From assembly GCA_034399355.1 (NCBI GenBank), contig JAXMMT010000027.1, positions 34,834-98,833 of the forward strand: a stretch of 64,000 bases of DNA, written 5' to 3'. This DNA is from UBA2279 sp034399355. GTDB taxonomy: Bacteria; Actinomycetota; Coriobacteriia; Anaerosomatales; Anaerosomataceae. Below, piece after piece: positions 16,304 through 24,256 of the stretch; the first letter of the stretch is position 1, and every line of letters starts with the position of its first letter. Below the pieces are notes generated by a model. That model had not been told where the DNA came from, ran no database searches, and saw nothing but the letters and a program-made list of their open reading frames with translations. Position numbers and translations under genes: made by a program.

Positions 16304-17512
16304 GTGGAGCTTGGTACTCTTCTCACAATCGGAATAATGGTCGTTCTCGGCTTTTTGGGGGCACGTCTCAGCGATAAGATCCATATCCCTTGGGTCGTAG
16401 GCTACATCCTCGTCGGGGTGTTGCTCGGGCGTTCAGGTGTCGGCTTTCTCAGCGCGGATCTAGTCGAGACCCTGAACGTCATCTCACTGTTCGCTCTCGC
16501 GCTCATCGGCTTCACGGTAGGCGGAGAACTCCAAATGCGCGAGATGCGCGAACTCGGCAAGAGCATCACTATCATCACCCTGTTCGAGGCGGGTTCGGCG
16601 TTCATACTCGTGTGTGGCGCGATGTATCTTGTCACCCACAGCCTCCCCATCGCCATCGTGTTCGGTGCACTGGCCTCGGCGACCGCTCCGGCCGCCACCG
16701 TGGACGTGTTGTGGCAGTACCGGTCTCGCGGCCCATTGACCACCACGCTCTTCGGCGTAGTGGGTCTCGATGACGCGGCCGCACTCATCATCTACGCGTT
16801 CGCATCCTCTGCCACGAAAGCGCTGCTCAGCTCGGGCGGCTTCGAGTGGAAGTCGGCGCTGTCCGGTCCGCTGCTCGAGATCGGCGGCGCACTGCTCATG
16901 GGCGCGATCGGCGGATGGGTGCTTCACTTGGCCATGCGCTGGGTCCGCGACAAGGGCCAGCGATTGATCATCATCCTTGGCATGATCATGTTGTGCGCCG
17001 GGCTCGCTGATCACTTCTCGCTCTCGCTCATCTTGACGAACATGGCCATGGGCTTCACGCTCGTGAACATCTCCCGAGATAATCGTGTCGCTTTTGAGCT
17101 CTGCGGGGCATTCAACCCGCCGGTCATGGTGCTCTTCTTCGTACTTGTCGGTGCATTGGTGAACGTCTCGCTGCTCCCAAGCATCGGCCTCATCGGGGTG
17201 ACGTACCTGGTCATGCGTGTCATCGGCAAGACCGTCGGCGCATGGACGGGCGCAAAACTGTCCGACGCGCCGGATGTGGTCCGGAAGTATATTGGGCTCG
17301 GTCTACTCTCCCAGGCCGGTGTCGCCATCGGCCTGGCCATTGACGCATCTCACACGTTCAAGGCCTATGGAGCGGTCGGTGCCGAGATCGGAGCTCTGGC
17401 GATCAACGTCATCGCTGCCACGACCTTCGTCTACCAGGTGATAGGTCCCGCCCTGACCAAAGTGGCGATCTTCAAGGCGGGCGAGGTTGCCGAGGAGTTC
17501 CGAGTCACGTAA
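16304..17512 (+). CDS. CPA2-family cation:proton antiporter
   Basis: The 402-residue membrane protein (GTG 16304) has about 12-13 helices and no soluble RCK/TrkA domain. GYILVGVLLGRSGVG at residues 30-45 and GVVGLDDAAALIIY at about 155 are typical of the CPA2/KefB-NapA family; the paired Asp residues (DD) point to electrogenic exchange of Na+ or K+ for protons. The missing cytosolic gating domain may be supplied by the upstream CBS protein. It ends the pfkB-CBS-antiporter unit. Confidence 0.9.
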   Translation: MELGTLLTIGIMVVLGFLGARLSDKIHIPWVVGYILVGVLLGRSGVGFLSADLVETLNVISLFALALIGFTVGGELQMREMRELGKSITIITLFEAGSAFILVCGAMYLVTHSLPIAIVFGALASATAPAATVDVLWQYRSRGPLTTTLFGVVGLDDAAALIIYAFASSATKALLSSGGFEWKSALSGPLLEIGGALLMGAIGGWVLHLAMRWVRDKGQRLIIILGMIMLCAGLADHFSLSLILTNMAMGFTLVNISRDNRVAFELCGAFNPPVMVLFFVLVGALVNVSLLPSIGLIGVTYLVMRVIGKTVGAWTGAKLSDAPDVVRKYIGLGLLSQAGVAIGLAIDASHTFKAYGAVGAEIGALAINVIAATTFVYQVIGPALTKVAIFKAGEVAEEFRVT

Positions 17513-17574
17513 CTCTTGGCTCCCTCCTTGATGGGCGCGCCATGGTACCCTCGTCCCCTGACAAGGAGGCGGCC

Positions 17575-18414
17575 ATGTGTGAGTTCTGTGTGCAGCACGG
17601 CGATGGCAAGAAGTGGTATCTCGAAGCCTCCAACTACGCGTATGACCTCACCAGTGACCTCAAGCGCCGCGAGTACGTCGTCGACTTCGTGCAGGGCTTC
17701 AGTAAGCGCATGCCTGGCAATGTGAAGCTGCTCGAGGTCGTGAAGACCTCTCCCCGACCGGTGCAACGGATCTTTCGCGCGCTGACACTTCCTCACCAGA
17801 AGAAGTACCACTACGGACAGCCCGTGCCTATCGAAGAGTGCGAGCAGATATTCGACTTCGCCACGAGCATCGTCCAGGTCCCCTGCGTGTGTCGCGACTT
17901 CGCCGGCATGCCCGAGCGCGGCTACTGCATCGCGATGACCGTCACCCCTCAAGACGAGGCGCTTGCCGAGGCGTTCAGTGGATACACCGACGGCCCCGAC
18001 ACGAGCGTGCTGCAGAGGTTGACGCGCGAGGAGGCCTCGGCAGTGCTGCGGCGCTGCGAGGATGAGGGGCTGATGCACTCGGTGTGGACGTTCGGGACGC
18101 CGTTCATCACCGCTATCTGCAACTGCAATCTCGACGCCGGCTGCATGGCGATGCGCACGACGCTGGAATTCGACCACAAGACGATGTGGAAGGGCGAGTA
18201 CGTCGCCCGGATGAACGACGAGACGTGCCGGAGCTGCCGTGCATGCGTTGAGCGCTGTCCCTTCTCGGCGATCAGCTGGGATGCGGACGCCGGACTTCCG
18301 GTCATCGACCTCCATGCGTGCTACGGCTGCGGAATCTGCCGGTCGGCGTGCCGCTTTGACGCGGTCTCGCTCACCGATCGTGCTGGTGACCCGGCCGTCG
18401 CCAACGACTGGTAG
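17575..18414 (+). CDS. cysteine-rich protein with two C-terminal 4Fe-4S ferredoxin motifs
   Basis: I chose ATG 17575 because AAGGAGG precedes it by five bases. The 279-residue protein opens with MCEFCVQHG. A central region carries extra cysteines (VQVPCVCRDF, GYCIAM, ICNCNLDAGC) and the end has two ferredoxin motifs: CRSCRACVERCPF (about 220) and CYGCGICRSACRF (about 253). It is soluble, without a signal peptide, and likely an electron-transfer or redox-sensing iron-sulfur protein. I do not recognise the N-terminal domain. It stands alone and converges on the nitroreductase gene. Confidence 0.8.
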   Translation: MCEFCVQHGDGKKWYLEASNYAYDLTSDLKRREYVVDFVQGFSKRMPGNVKLLEVVKTSPRPVQRIFRALTLPHQKKYHYGQPVPIEECEQIFDFATSIVQVPCVCRDFAGMPERGYCIAMTVTPQDEALAEAFSGYTDGPDTSVLQRLTREEASAVLRRCEDEGLMHSVWTFGTPFITAICNCNLDAGCMAMRTTLEFDHKTMWKGEYVARMNDETCRSCRACVERCPFSAISWDADAGLPVIDLHACYGCGICRSACRFDAVSLTDRAGDPAVANDW

Positions 18415-18417
18415 CGC

Positions 18418-19215
18418 CTAGCCGACAGGCAGCCACCGGGCCACATCCGGCGCCTCGAGGAACTCCCAAACGCCGTCAGCGCCTGCCGCGCGCGCGCCCA
18501 GCTCGAAGTGCAACATCGCGATACCGCAGTCGAGCCGCTTGGAGACCCGTGGTATGTCCGCTCCTTCGGCGACGGAAACAACGACGCCGTCGGCATCGAG
18601 CCGGAACCGCCACGGCTGCCGATTCATAGCCGAGGGCGCGATCCGCGCGGCCTCCACACCAGCGTGCGCCCATGTGGGCCACGTCTCTACCCCCGGCGCG
18701 ATTTCACCGAGTTCGCGACGGAACTTGGGGTGGCCCATACCGAAAACGATGCGCTCTTTCGTACTGATGCGTTCAACTGCGTACCCAACGGGGCTGACGG
18801 CGTACACCCGCTCCCCCTCGGCAACATCGCCGAGCAACACCGCGTGCTTCGTGCTGAACAGACCGCCGACCCAGCACGTGTCGAGACCGAGAGCGGTCGC
18901 CTCCAAGACGAGGCCCTCGCCGGTGTAACCGACGGCGGCCTGGACGTCACGCTCTTCGTCGACGCCTACGAACACCAGCGCGCTCGATGCACCCGACACG
19001 CCACCGTAAGAGCCCGCGATACCCATGAACAACCGTTGTGGTACTTGGGGCACTAGAACCACACGCGCGACATCCCCAAAGGGGCGGAAGTCGCGAGTAC
19101 ACGCGTCGAGCGTATCCAGAGCGTCGGGCGAAGACGGCTCATCCTGGAAGCTTCGCCGGGCGCGACGTGACGGGATGACCTCGAGCCAGCGCTGCTGTTG
19201 GGACGTTATGGTCAC
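18418..19215 (-). CDS. nitroreductase-family protein (TM1586 type)
   Basis: The 265-residue protein starts at GTG 19215, which overlaps the stop of the upstream kinase gene (GTGA), so the two are translationally coupled. SRRARRSFQ near the N-terminus, GYTGEGLVLEATALGLDTCWVGG with a central GxxxE/A-type flavin loop, and APSAMNRQPWRF near 200 match the putative nitroreductase TM1586 group, which binds FMN. The order of the halves (APSA-NxQP motif late) is that of this subgroup. Substrate unknown; coupling to a sensor kinase suggests a redox role. Confidence 0.82.
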   Translation of the reverse strand: MTITSQQQRWLEVIPSRRARRSFQDEPSSPDALDTLDACTRDFRPFGDVARVVLVPQVPQRLFMGIAGSYGGVSGASSALVFVGVDEERDVQAAVGYTGEGLVLEATALGLDTCWVGGLFSTKHAVLLGDVAEGERVYAVSPVGYAVERISTKERIVFGMGHPKFRRELGEIAPGVETWPTWAHAGVEAARIAPSAMNRQPWRFRLDADGVVVSVAEGADIPRVSKRLDCGIAMLHFELGARAAGADGVWEFLEAPDVARWLPVG

Positions 19216-21245
19216 AGCTCGGCAGAAGGAAGCTTCTCGGGCAGAATGACCGAGAAAGTCGTACCGCGACCGACCTCACTCGACACCACGATCTCCGCCG
19301 ACAGCACGTCGGCGAGCTGGCGGGAAAGCCCGAGGCCGAGACCGGTGCCGTGATGTGTACCTGCGTCACCGCGACTCATCTGGCGGAACTCCTGGAAGAC
19401 GTGGGGCAGCTCTTGCTCCGGAATGCCCACGCCGCTGTCAATCACTGAGACCGAGACGTGACCATCCTCGATGGCAGAGACCGCGACGTAGATCGCACCT
19501 TCGTTGGTGTACTTGATCGCGTTCGAGATCAGATTCATGAGAATCTGCTGGAGCTTGAAACGGTCGCTCGTGATCATCACGGGACGTTCCGCCGAGGTGA
19601 AGTGGACCTCGAGGTCCTTCTCCTCGGCCGGTGACCGCATGCTGAACAGGGTGGACTCGGCCATCGCGACGACGTCGAACTCCTCGGCGTCGCAGTGCGC
19701 TTGTCCGGTCTGGACAACCGAGATATCGAGCACGTCGCTGATAAGGTCCAATAGCGAGCGGCCGGCCTCATTGACCATCCCGACCTGCTTCGCCTGCTCC
19801 TCATCGATCTCTCCGACGAGCCCGCCGAGGAGCATGTCCGTGAGACCGATGATAGTGTAGAGCGGCGTTCGCAACTCGTGGCTCATGTTGGCGAAGAAGA
19901 CGTCGCGAGCCTGCGTTGCCTGCTGCAACTCGGCGTTGGCACGGACGAGATCGTCGGTGCGTTGCTCCACTAGTTGCTCAAGGTTCTGGTGGTAGTGCTC
20001 GAGCTCTTCCTCGGCCCTGCGACGATTGGACATGTCGTGCACGATCGCGTAGATCATCTCGTGTGAGTGCATGGTGATCGGGCCCGCGTACAGTTCGACC
20101 TCGTGTACACTGCCGTCCGCAATGCGGTGCTTGAACTGGAAGTAGTCGCGCTCCCCAGTGATCGCGCGACGCAGTTCCTGCTGTACGTGTTCGGGTGCGA
20201 GCGTGTCGATCTGGAAGATGCTCATCGTGGTGAGTTCGTCACACGAGTAGCCGTAGAAAGCGCATGCTGCATCGTTCGCTTCAACGATCTGGGAGGACTC
20301 CGGGTCGATCACGATCATCGGCAGATGCGTGTGCCGGAACAGCGCACTGTAACGCTCCTCGCTCTCCGCGAGTGCCCGTCGGGACCGACTTTGCCACAAC
20401 CCCAACGCAAGACGCGAGCTCACGAGTCCGAGAACCGCACGGGCTGTCTCAGGATTCTTGAGCGGCCGACGCCAAAGCGCGGATAGAATGCCGATGCGCT
20501 GGCCCGAGGGGTTGGTGATCGGAGCTCCGGCATATGCTTCGAAACCCTCACTCTCGATCCACTCGTCTTCCGGGAAACGCTCCTGCAACCCGTACGGATA
20601 GCACACCACGCGCCTGCTCGAGATCGCCGAGGCGGGCTTTCCGGCGAGACTCCACTCAACGTCAGGCTGCAGGTCACCATCACAGCGACACAACAGTGTC
20701 TTCGCGCGGCTCGTACGTTCCGAATCCACCTCGGCGATGCAGACTGCGTCACACCGCAGCGCGGTCTCGAGTATGGCTGCATAGCCCTCGAGCGTGTCAC
20801 TGGCTATGCGCGGGAGATGGGCCGAGGACGCCTCCGCGGCGCCACCGGGCTCGTCCGGCAGTTCCCCCGCGAAGACGATCGCGCTGGCTAGGGTTTCGTC
20901 AGACTGCCAGCTCGGGAGCACCCAGAAGTCGAACTCGGCACTGCGCCCCGTGGACAGCCGCATGCGCGCGTGGACGTTCGCAGTCTGGCTCCCGTGCTCG
21001 AGTGTGCTCGAGAGCAGCTCCCACAGGTCCATGCCGTCGAAGGTCATCGGGCGACGCCGCGAACCGCTCGGCAGAGTCACCAACAGCGGTTGTGCGGCAT
21101 CGTTGACAACGAGAAGTCCTCCGTCTGCGCCGAACGCGAGAACCGGCAGCGGAAGCAGGGCCGCCACGGCGTAGTAGAACTCCGTGCCCTCGGCAACAGG
21201 TTGCCGTGCCTCGTCTCGCGCTCCTCTGTTCTTGATGGAATCCAC
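19212..21245 (-). CDS. PAS/GAF sensor histidine kinase
   Basis: The open frame extends to 21569, but its first 108 codons lie opposite the acylphosphatase gene and look non-coding. I therefore place the start at GTG 21245 (AAGGG upstream), giving 677 residues. A poorly conserved N-terminal PAS-like part is followed by a GAF-like domain (about 135-285), a PAS domain (about 300-415, RYSALFRHTHLPMIVID), a coiled coil (400-440), an HisKA box (FFANMSHELRTPLYTIIG, His about 455) and an HATPase domain with NLISNAIKYTNEG and DSGVGIPEQELPHVF. No membrane helix is seen, so it is cytoplasmic. No response regulator is adjacent. Confidence 0.88.
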   Translation of the reverse strand: MDSIKNRGARDEARQPVAEGTEFYYAVAALLPLPVLAFGADGGLLVVNDAAQPLLVTLPSGSRRRPMTFDGMDLWELLSSTLEHGSQTANVHARMRLSTGRSAEFDFWVLPSWQSDETLASAIVFAGELPDEPGGAAEASSAHLPRIASDTLEGYAAILETALRCDAVCIAEVDSERTSRAKTLLCRCDGDLQPDVEWSLAGKPASAISSRRVVCYPYGLQERFPEDEWIESEGFEAYAGAPITNPSGQRIGILSALWRRPLKNPETARAVLGLVSSRLALGLWQSRSRRALAESEERYSALFRHTHLPMIVIDPESSQIVEANDAACAFYGYSCDELTTMSIFQIDTLAPEHVQQELRRAITGERDYFQFKHRIADGSVHEVELYAGPITMHSHEMIYAIVHDMSNRRRAEEELEHYHQNLEQLVEQRTDDLVRANAELQQATQARDVFFANMSHELRTPLYTIIGLTDMLLGGLVGEIDEEQAKQVGMVNEAGRSLLDLISDVLDISVVQTGQAHCDAEEFDVVAMAESTLFSMRSPAEEKDLEVHFTSAERPVMITSDRFKLQQILMNLISNAIKYTNEGAIYVAVSAIEDGHVSVSVIDSGVGIPEQELPHVFQEFRQMSRGDAGTHHGTGLGLGLSRQLADVLSAEIVVSSEVGRGTTFSVILPEKLPSAEL

Positions 21246-21344
21246 GCCGCTTAAGCCCTTCGCATGCGGTTGGTCTTTCGGGAAGATACCCTGATGATGA
21301 CCCTTGGTGAGGCGTTCGTGCAACGTCAGGAGAGGGGCGCGAGC

Positions 21345-21626
21345 ATGCGGGACAGCAGCATCAGGCTTCACATCTGGGTTTCGGGCATCGTGCAGGGCGT
21401 CTTCTACCGGGCGTCCGTCATCGAACACGCCCGCGAGGCGGGCATCAGCGGTTGGGTGCGAAACCTTTCGGACGGGCGCGTCGAAGCCGTCTTTGAAGGC
21501 GAGTCCGACGCTGTGGGCAGGATGCTCGCCTGGGCCCACGAGGGGCCGGTCCACGCCGTCGTCGAGCACGTGGAAACGGCTGCCGAGACTCCCTTGGGCG
21601 AGCAGGGCTTTCGAGTCGCCTACTGA
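21345..21626 (+). CDS. acyP: acylphosphatase
   Basis: ATG 21345 follows GGAGAGGGG by seven bases and gives a 93-residue protein, the normal size. The signature IWVSGIVQGVFYRAS carries the catalytic Arg, and GWVRNLSDGRVEAVFEGE has the catalytic Asn. It hydrolyses acyl phosphates such as acetyl phosphate in the cytoplasm. It is divergent from the sensor kinase gene and its end overlaps the convergent DMT transporter gene by seven bases. Confidence 0.93.
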   Translation: MRDSSIRLHIWVSGIVQGVFYRASVIEHAREAGISGWVRNLSDGRVEAVFEGESDAVGRMLAWAHEGPVHAVVEHVETAAETPLGEQGFRVAY

Positions 21627-22516
21627 TCAGACACCATAGGCTTGGGTACGCCAAGCGTGTTGACAAGCGTGACGCCAAGGAGGGCGAGCACGCCGCCACC
21701 GAGCGACAGAAGCGTGGGCACCTCGGCGATCCATAGCCACGCGATTCCGATGGCAAGCACCGGCGACACGTACAGGAAGCTCGACACGATCGAAGCAGGA
21801 AGCTTCGCGAGGGCGTAGGACCACAGCACATACGCGATCGCGGCCGGAAAGACTCCTAAGTAGACGACGGCCCACGTGGCCGAGGCCGGTGCTGTGACTG
21901 TCTGCTGCAATAGAGATGGCGCGAACACGAGCATCGGAATCGTACCCAACCAGATCGCGTACGACGTGAACTCCAGCGGCTTGTAACGCCGCAGCAGGGG
22001 TTTGGACACGATGAAGTACGCAGCCGTGGACACCGCAGATAGCAAGATGAACAACGCGCCTGGTTCAAGCGAGAGGTGTCCCTCGGCCTCGCCGAGCGTG
22101 ATGAACGCAACGCCCGAGAACGCTACGACGATTCCCGCCCAGCCCCAGCCCGTCAGGCGCTCACCGAGAAAGACGGTGGCCATCAGCACGGTGAAGATCG
22201 GGCCTGAAGCGATCAGTAGGCTCGCCGAGCCGGCCGTCACCGTCTGCTCACCGAAGTTCAACGCGACATGGTAGACGGTGATGCCCAGCGTGCCGGCAAG
22301 GACCAGGTGCGGGATGTCGCGCAGCGGGGGCAAGCGCATGCGTTTGAGTACCGCGTAGCCAGCAAGCACGAGCGACGCCGTGGCGAAGCGAAGTAGGGCT
22401 ACCTCGCCCGGCCCGTAGCCTGTCAGCCCCTCTTTGATGCCCGCGAATGCGGACGCCCACAGGACAAGGGTCACGCTCACAGCGATGAGTGTGCGCGTGT
22501 CGGGACGGTTGCTCAT
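21620..22516 (-). CDS. EamA/DMT-family transporter
   Basis: I prefer ATG 22516 (MSNRPDTRT), which follows GGAAGG; ATG 22537 is also in frame. About 298 residues in ten hydrophobic helices form two EamA repeats. Family motifs include WASAFAGIKEGLTGYGPGEVAL early in the first repeat and GVFPAAIAYVLWSYALAKLP in the second. It probably exports a metabolite or amino acid across the cytoplasmic membrane. Substrate unknown. Confidence 0.9.
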   Translation of the reverse strand: MSNRPDTRTLIAVSVTLVLWASAFAGIKEGLTGYGPGEVALLRFATASLVLAGYAVLKRMRLPPLRDIPHLVLAGTLGITVYHVALNFGEQTVTAGSASLLIASGPIFTVLMATVFLGERLTGWGWAGIVVAFSGVAFITLGEAEGHLSLEPGALFILLSAVSTAAYFIVSKPLLRRYKPLEFTSYAIWLGTIPMLVFAPSLLQQTVTAPASATWAVVYLGVFPAAIAYVLWSYALAKLPASIVSSFLYVSPVLAIGIAWLWIAEVPTLLSLGGGVLALLGVTLVNTLGVPKPMVSDQ

Positions 22517-22557
22517 GCGAGGTCGCCTTCCATGCATGCTCCATAGTCCAGGGGTGA

Positions 22558-23271
22558 TCAGATGCCAAGGCGCCTGCGGACCGAGTCGCTCTCGAGTTCA
22601 CGGAGCGCATCGGAGCCGATCCAGCGTGCGGCACGCGATTCACTCTGCCGCAAGCGCGCGGCCACGGCAACCGCAGGACCGTGCAGCGTCGCCGACCGCT
22701 TACCGATCTGCCTGACCGCCCAGTTCACGCCCTTCCTGACGTAGTTGCGCTCGTCTTCGGCTTCCCGATCGACGAGTTCGAGGAAGTGCAGGAAGGGCTC
22801 CTCGGCCATCTTCTTGTCGTGCACCGCAAGCGAGGACATCAGCACGAACCCTGCACGCTTGACGAACTCCTCGCTGCGGCCCGCCCACTCCTCAGCGAGG
22901 TCGTAGGCGAAGGGGGTAGCGGCGAACAGCCCCATCAGCTGGTCACAGACGTCCCATGAGTCAATGTCGCCCACCCATGCTTCAACCTGCGAACGCGTCA
23001 CGAGCGCCGGAACGTCGATGAAGCCGGCGAGCATGCGGGCTTCATGAACGCCCGAGGCCCAGAGTCCCTCGGCGAGTTCGTGCAGGGTCGACGGGTCGTT
23101 CCTGCGCAGTGGCTTCAACTCCTTGGCGATGCCGCGCAACACCGGTATCCGAACGCCGAGCGTACCTTCTCGGCAAATGCCGTAGTGAGCCATCCCTTCG
23201 ACATTCTCGGGATTGGCCGCCGCACGCAGGCGTTCAAGCAGCTCGTGAACGGAGGGCGCTTCCACGCCCAT
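22558..23271 (-). CDS. AlkD-like DNA alkylation repair protein
   Basis: The 237-residue all-helical protein begins at ATG 23271, immediately after the stop of the truncated ABC gene. GICREGTLGVRIPVLRGIAKE, DSWDVCDQLMG, FVKRAGFVLMSSLAVHDKK and NYVRKGVNWAVRQIGKRS match the HEAT-repeat DNA glycosylase family AlkD/AlkC, including the Trp-Asp pair that contacts the lesion. It would excise N3- or N7-alkylated bases, although many family members are uncharacterised. Confidence 0.87.
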   Translation of the reverse strand: MGVEAPSVHELLERLRAAANPENVEGMAHYGICREGTLGVRIPVLRGIAKELKPLRRNDPSTLHELAEGLWASGVHEARMLAGFIDVPALVTRSQVEAWVGDIDSWDVCDQLMGLFAATPFAYDLAEEWAGRSEEFVKRAGFVLMSSLAVHDKKMAEEPFLHFLELVDREAEDERNYVRKGVNWAVRQIGKRSATLHGPAVAVAARLRQSESRAARWIGSDALRELESDSVRRRLGI

Positions 23272-23421
23272 CTACTCGAACTTCAGGAGCCGGGCGCCCG
23301 CGCCGTTGGGCCCGAGCAGACCGAACGTTTCGCCTTCGGCTATGGAGAACTCGATATGGTCGACCGCGGTGAGCTCGCCGAAGCGCTTGACGAGCCCCCG
23401 GACCTGAACGATACCAGCCAT
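23272..23421 (-). pseudogene. truncated ABC-transporter ATPase
   Basis: A 49-codon frame from ATG 23421 (GGGGG upstream) starts like a normal ABC ATPase: IVQVRGLVKRFGELTAVDHI, then FGLLGPNGAGARLLKFE and a stop. The Walker A lysine and threonine (GPNGAGKTT) are replaced after GAG, so the protein stops within the P-loop. The rest of the gene is absent; the alkD-like gene starts immediately at the stop codon. This looks like a deletion remnant. Confidence 0.8.
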
Positions 23422-23505
23422 CTCGACGAACCCCCTTAGCGAAGCCATCTCCGACCTACCCATGCATAGTACCGAACATCCTCGCGTGGCGAGGCCTCGA
23501 TGCGC

Positions 23506-23537
23506 GTGGGGCGCGTTCCTCTCGGAGCGCGCCCCAC
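23506..23537 (-). terminator. hairpin downstream of tRNA-Ala
   Basis: Perfect 10-bp arms GTGGGGCGCG (23506-23515) and CGCGCCCCAC (23528-23537) with a 12-base loop lie 11 bases beyond the tRNA 3' end on its strand. No T-run follows. It may act as a transcript end for the tRNA. Confidence 0.5.
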
Positions 23538-23547
23538 GTATGTCTTC

Positions 23548-23622
23548 TGGTGGACGAGAAGGGATTCGAACCCTCAACCCCCTGCGTGCAAAGCAGGTGC
23601 GCTCCCGTTGCGCCACTCGCCC
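23548..23622 (-). tRNA. tRNA-Ala (anticodon TGC)
   Basis: The reverse strand folds as a 75-nt tRNA. The acceptor arm GGGCGAG pairs with CTCGTCC with one G-U pair, the D-arm stem is GCGC/GCGC, and the anticodon arm is CCTGC-TTTGCAC-GCAGG (anticodon TGC). The T arm is GAGGG-TTCGAAT-CCCTT and the CCA end is encoded. Alanine identity follows from the anticodon, although the usual G3-U70 pair of tRNA-Ala is also present, which strengthens the call. Confidence 0.97.
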
Positions 23623-23647
23623 GACTGTGCGGCTCGCCGCGACGCGC

Positions 23648-23653
23648 AGTATA
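23648..23653 (-). promoter_or_regulatory. probable -10 box of the tRNA-Ala promoter
   Basis: On the minus strand TATACT lies 26 bases upstream of the mature tRNA 5' end. The matching -35 region is GC-rich and I see no good -35 hexamer at 16-18 bases. Confidence 0.45.
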
Positions 23654-23715
23654 ACATCTCGCTCGCGCGCGCGCTGCCCAGTAAGACTAGCGTTGGGGCT
23701 CCCTGAAGACATGAA

Positions 23716-23746
23716 GAGGGCGAGTGGACTACATCCACCCGCCCTC
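23716..23746. terminator. hairpin, possibly bidirectional terminator
   Basis: A 13-bp stem with one mismatch (GAGGGCG-x-GTGGA with its complement) and loop CTACAT. It lies upstream of the tRNA-Ala promoter region in the intergenic gap before the large glucan synthase gene. No T-tract on either side. Confidence 0.4.
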
Positions 23747-24256
23747 GGTCTTCTCGTCCGGGACGGCCTTCGCACCGCTCGAGGCGCCTTCTAGATGGGC
23801 CCTTCTCAGAAGCTCTTGGCCGAGTGAGTGTTGCCCTCTCGGCCGCACCCCTGAACTCTCCAGGAGCTTATGCCCGAGTCTTCCAGCTGCCGTGCCCCTT
23901 CATGTTACCTGCGTACTCACTCAATGATCTTCGTCTCTCGACGATGGACTGAACACGAACCGAACTCACGCAACGGCCGTCCGGAAGCCTTCATCTGCCG
24001 TCCCGGCAGAAAACAAATCCCCTACCGTCTCCAAGTGTTCGGCTTCGCCTCCGCTGGTCGCGTTGGTTGCCTTGTCGATGCGGGCGACCCCGCACCCTAC
24101 TTCGACTATACCCCTCTCATGCATGCGCTCACATGCAATGGTACCGTCCGGGATTCGAGCGGGGTCCGTAGTTCTCAGCGACTCGCACATACAGGAATAC
24201 ATGGCACAATGAAGTCTTGAACGGGCAAGCGGCGAACAGCGAGGAGGGGCGGGGGG
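23747..24256. other. 510-bp intergenic gap, no gene assigned
   Basis: Short overlapping open frames occur on both strands (for example 23870-24220 and 23966-24274) but none shows a recognisable motif, a convincing ribosome site or consistent codon bias. The last 20 bases hold the strong GAGGAGGGGCGGGGGG ribosome site of the next gene. No tmRNA, RNase P RNA or SRP RNA signature is seen. Confidence 0.5.

Noticed and set aside
21246..21569. N-terminal 108-codon extension of the sensor kinase
   Set aside because: It is antisense to the well-supported acylphosphatase gene and shows no domain; a GTG at 21245 gives a sensible start.
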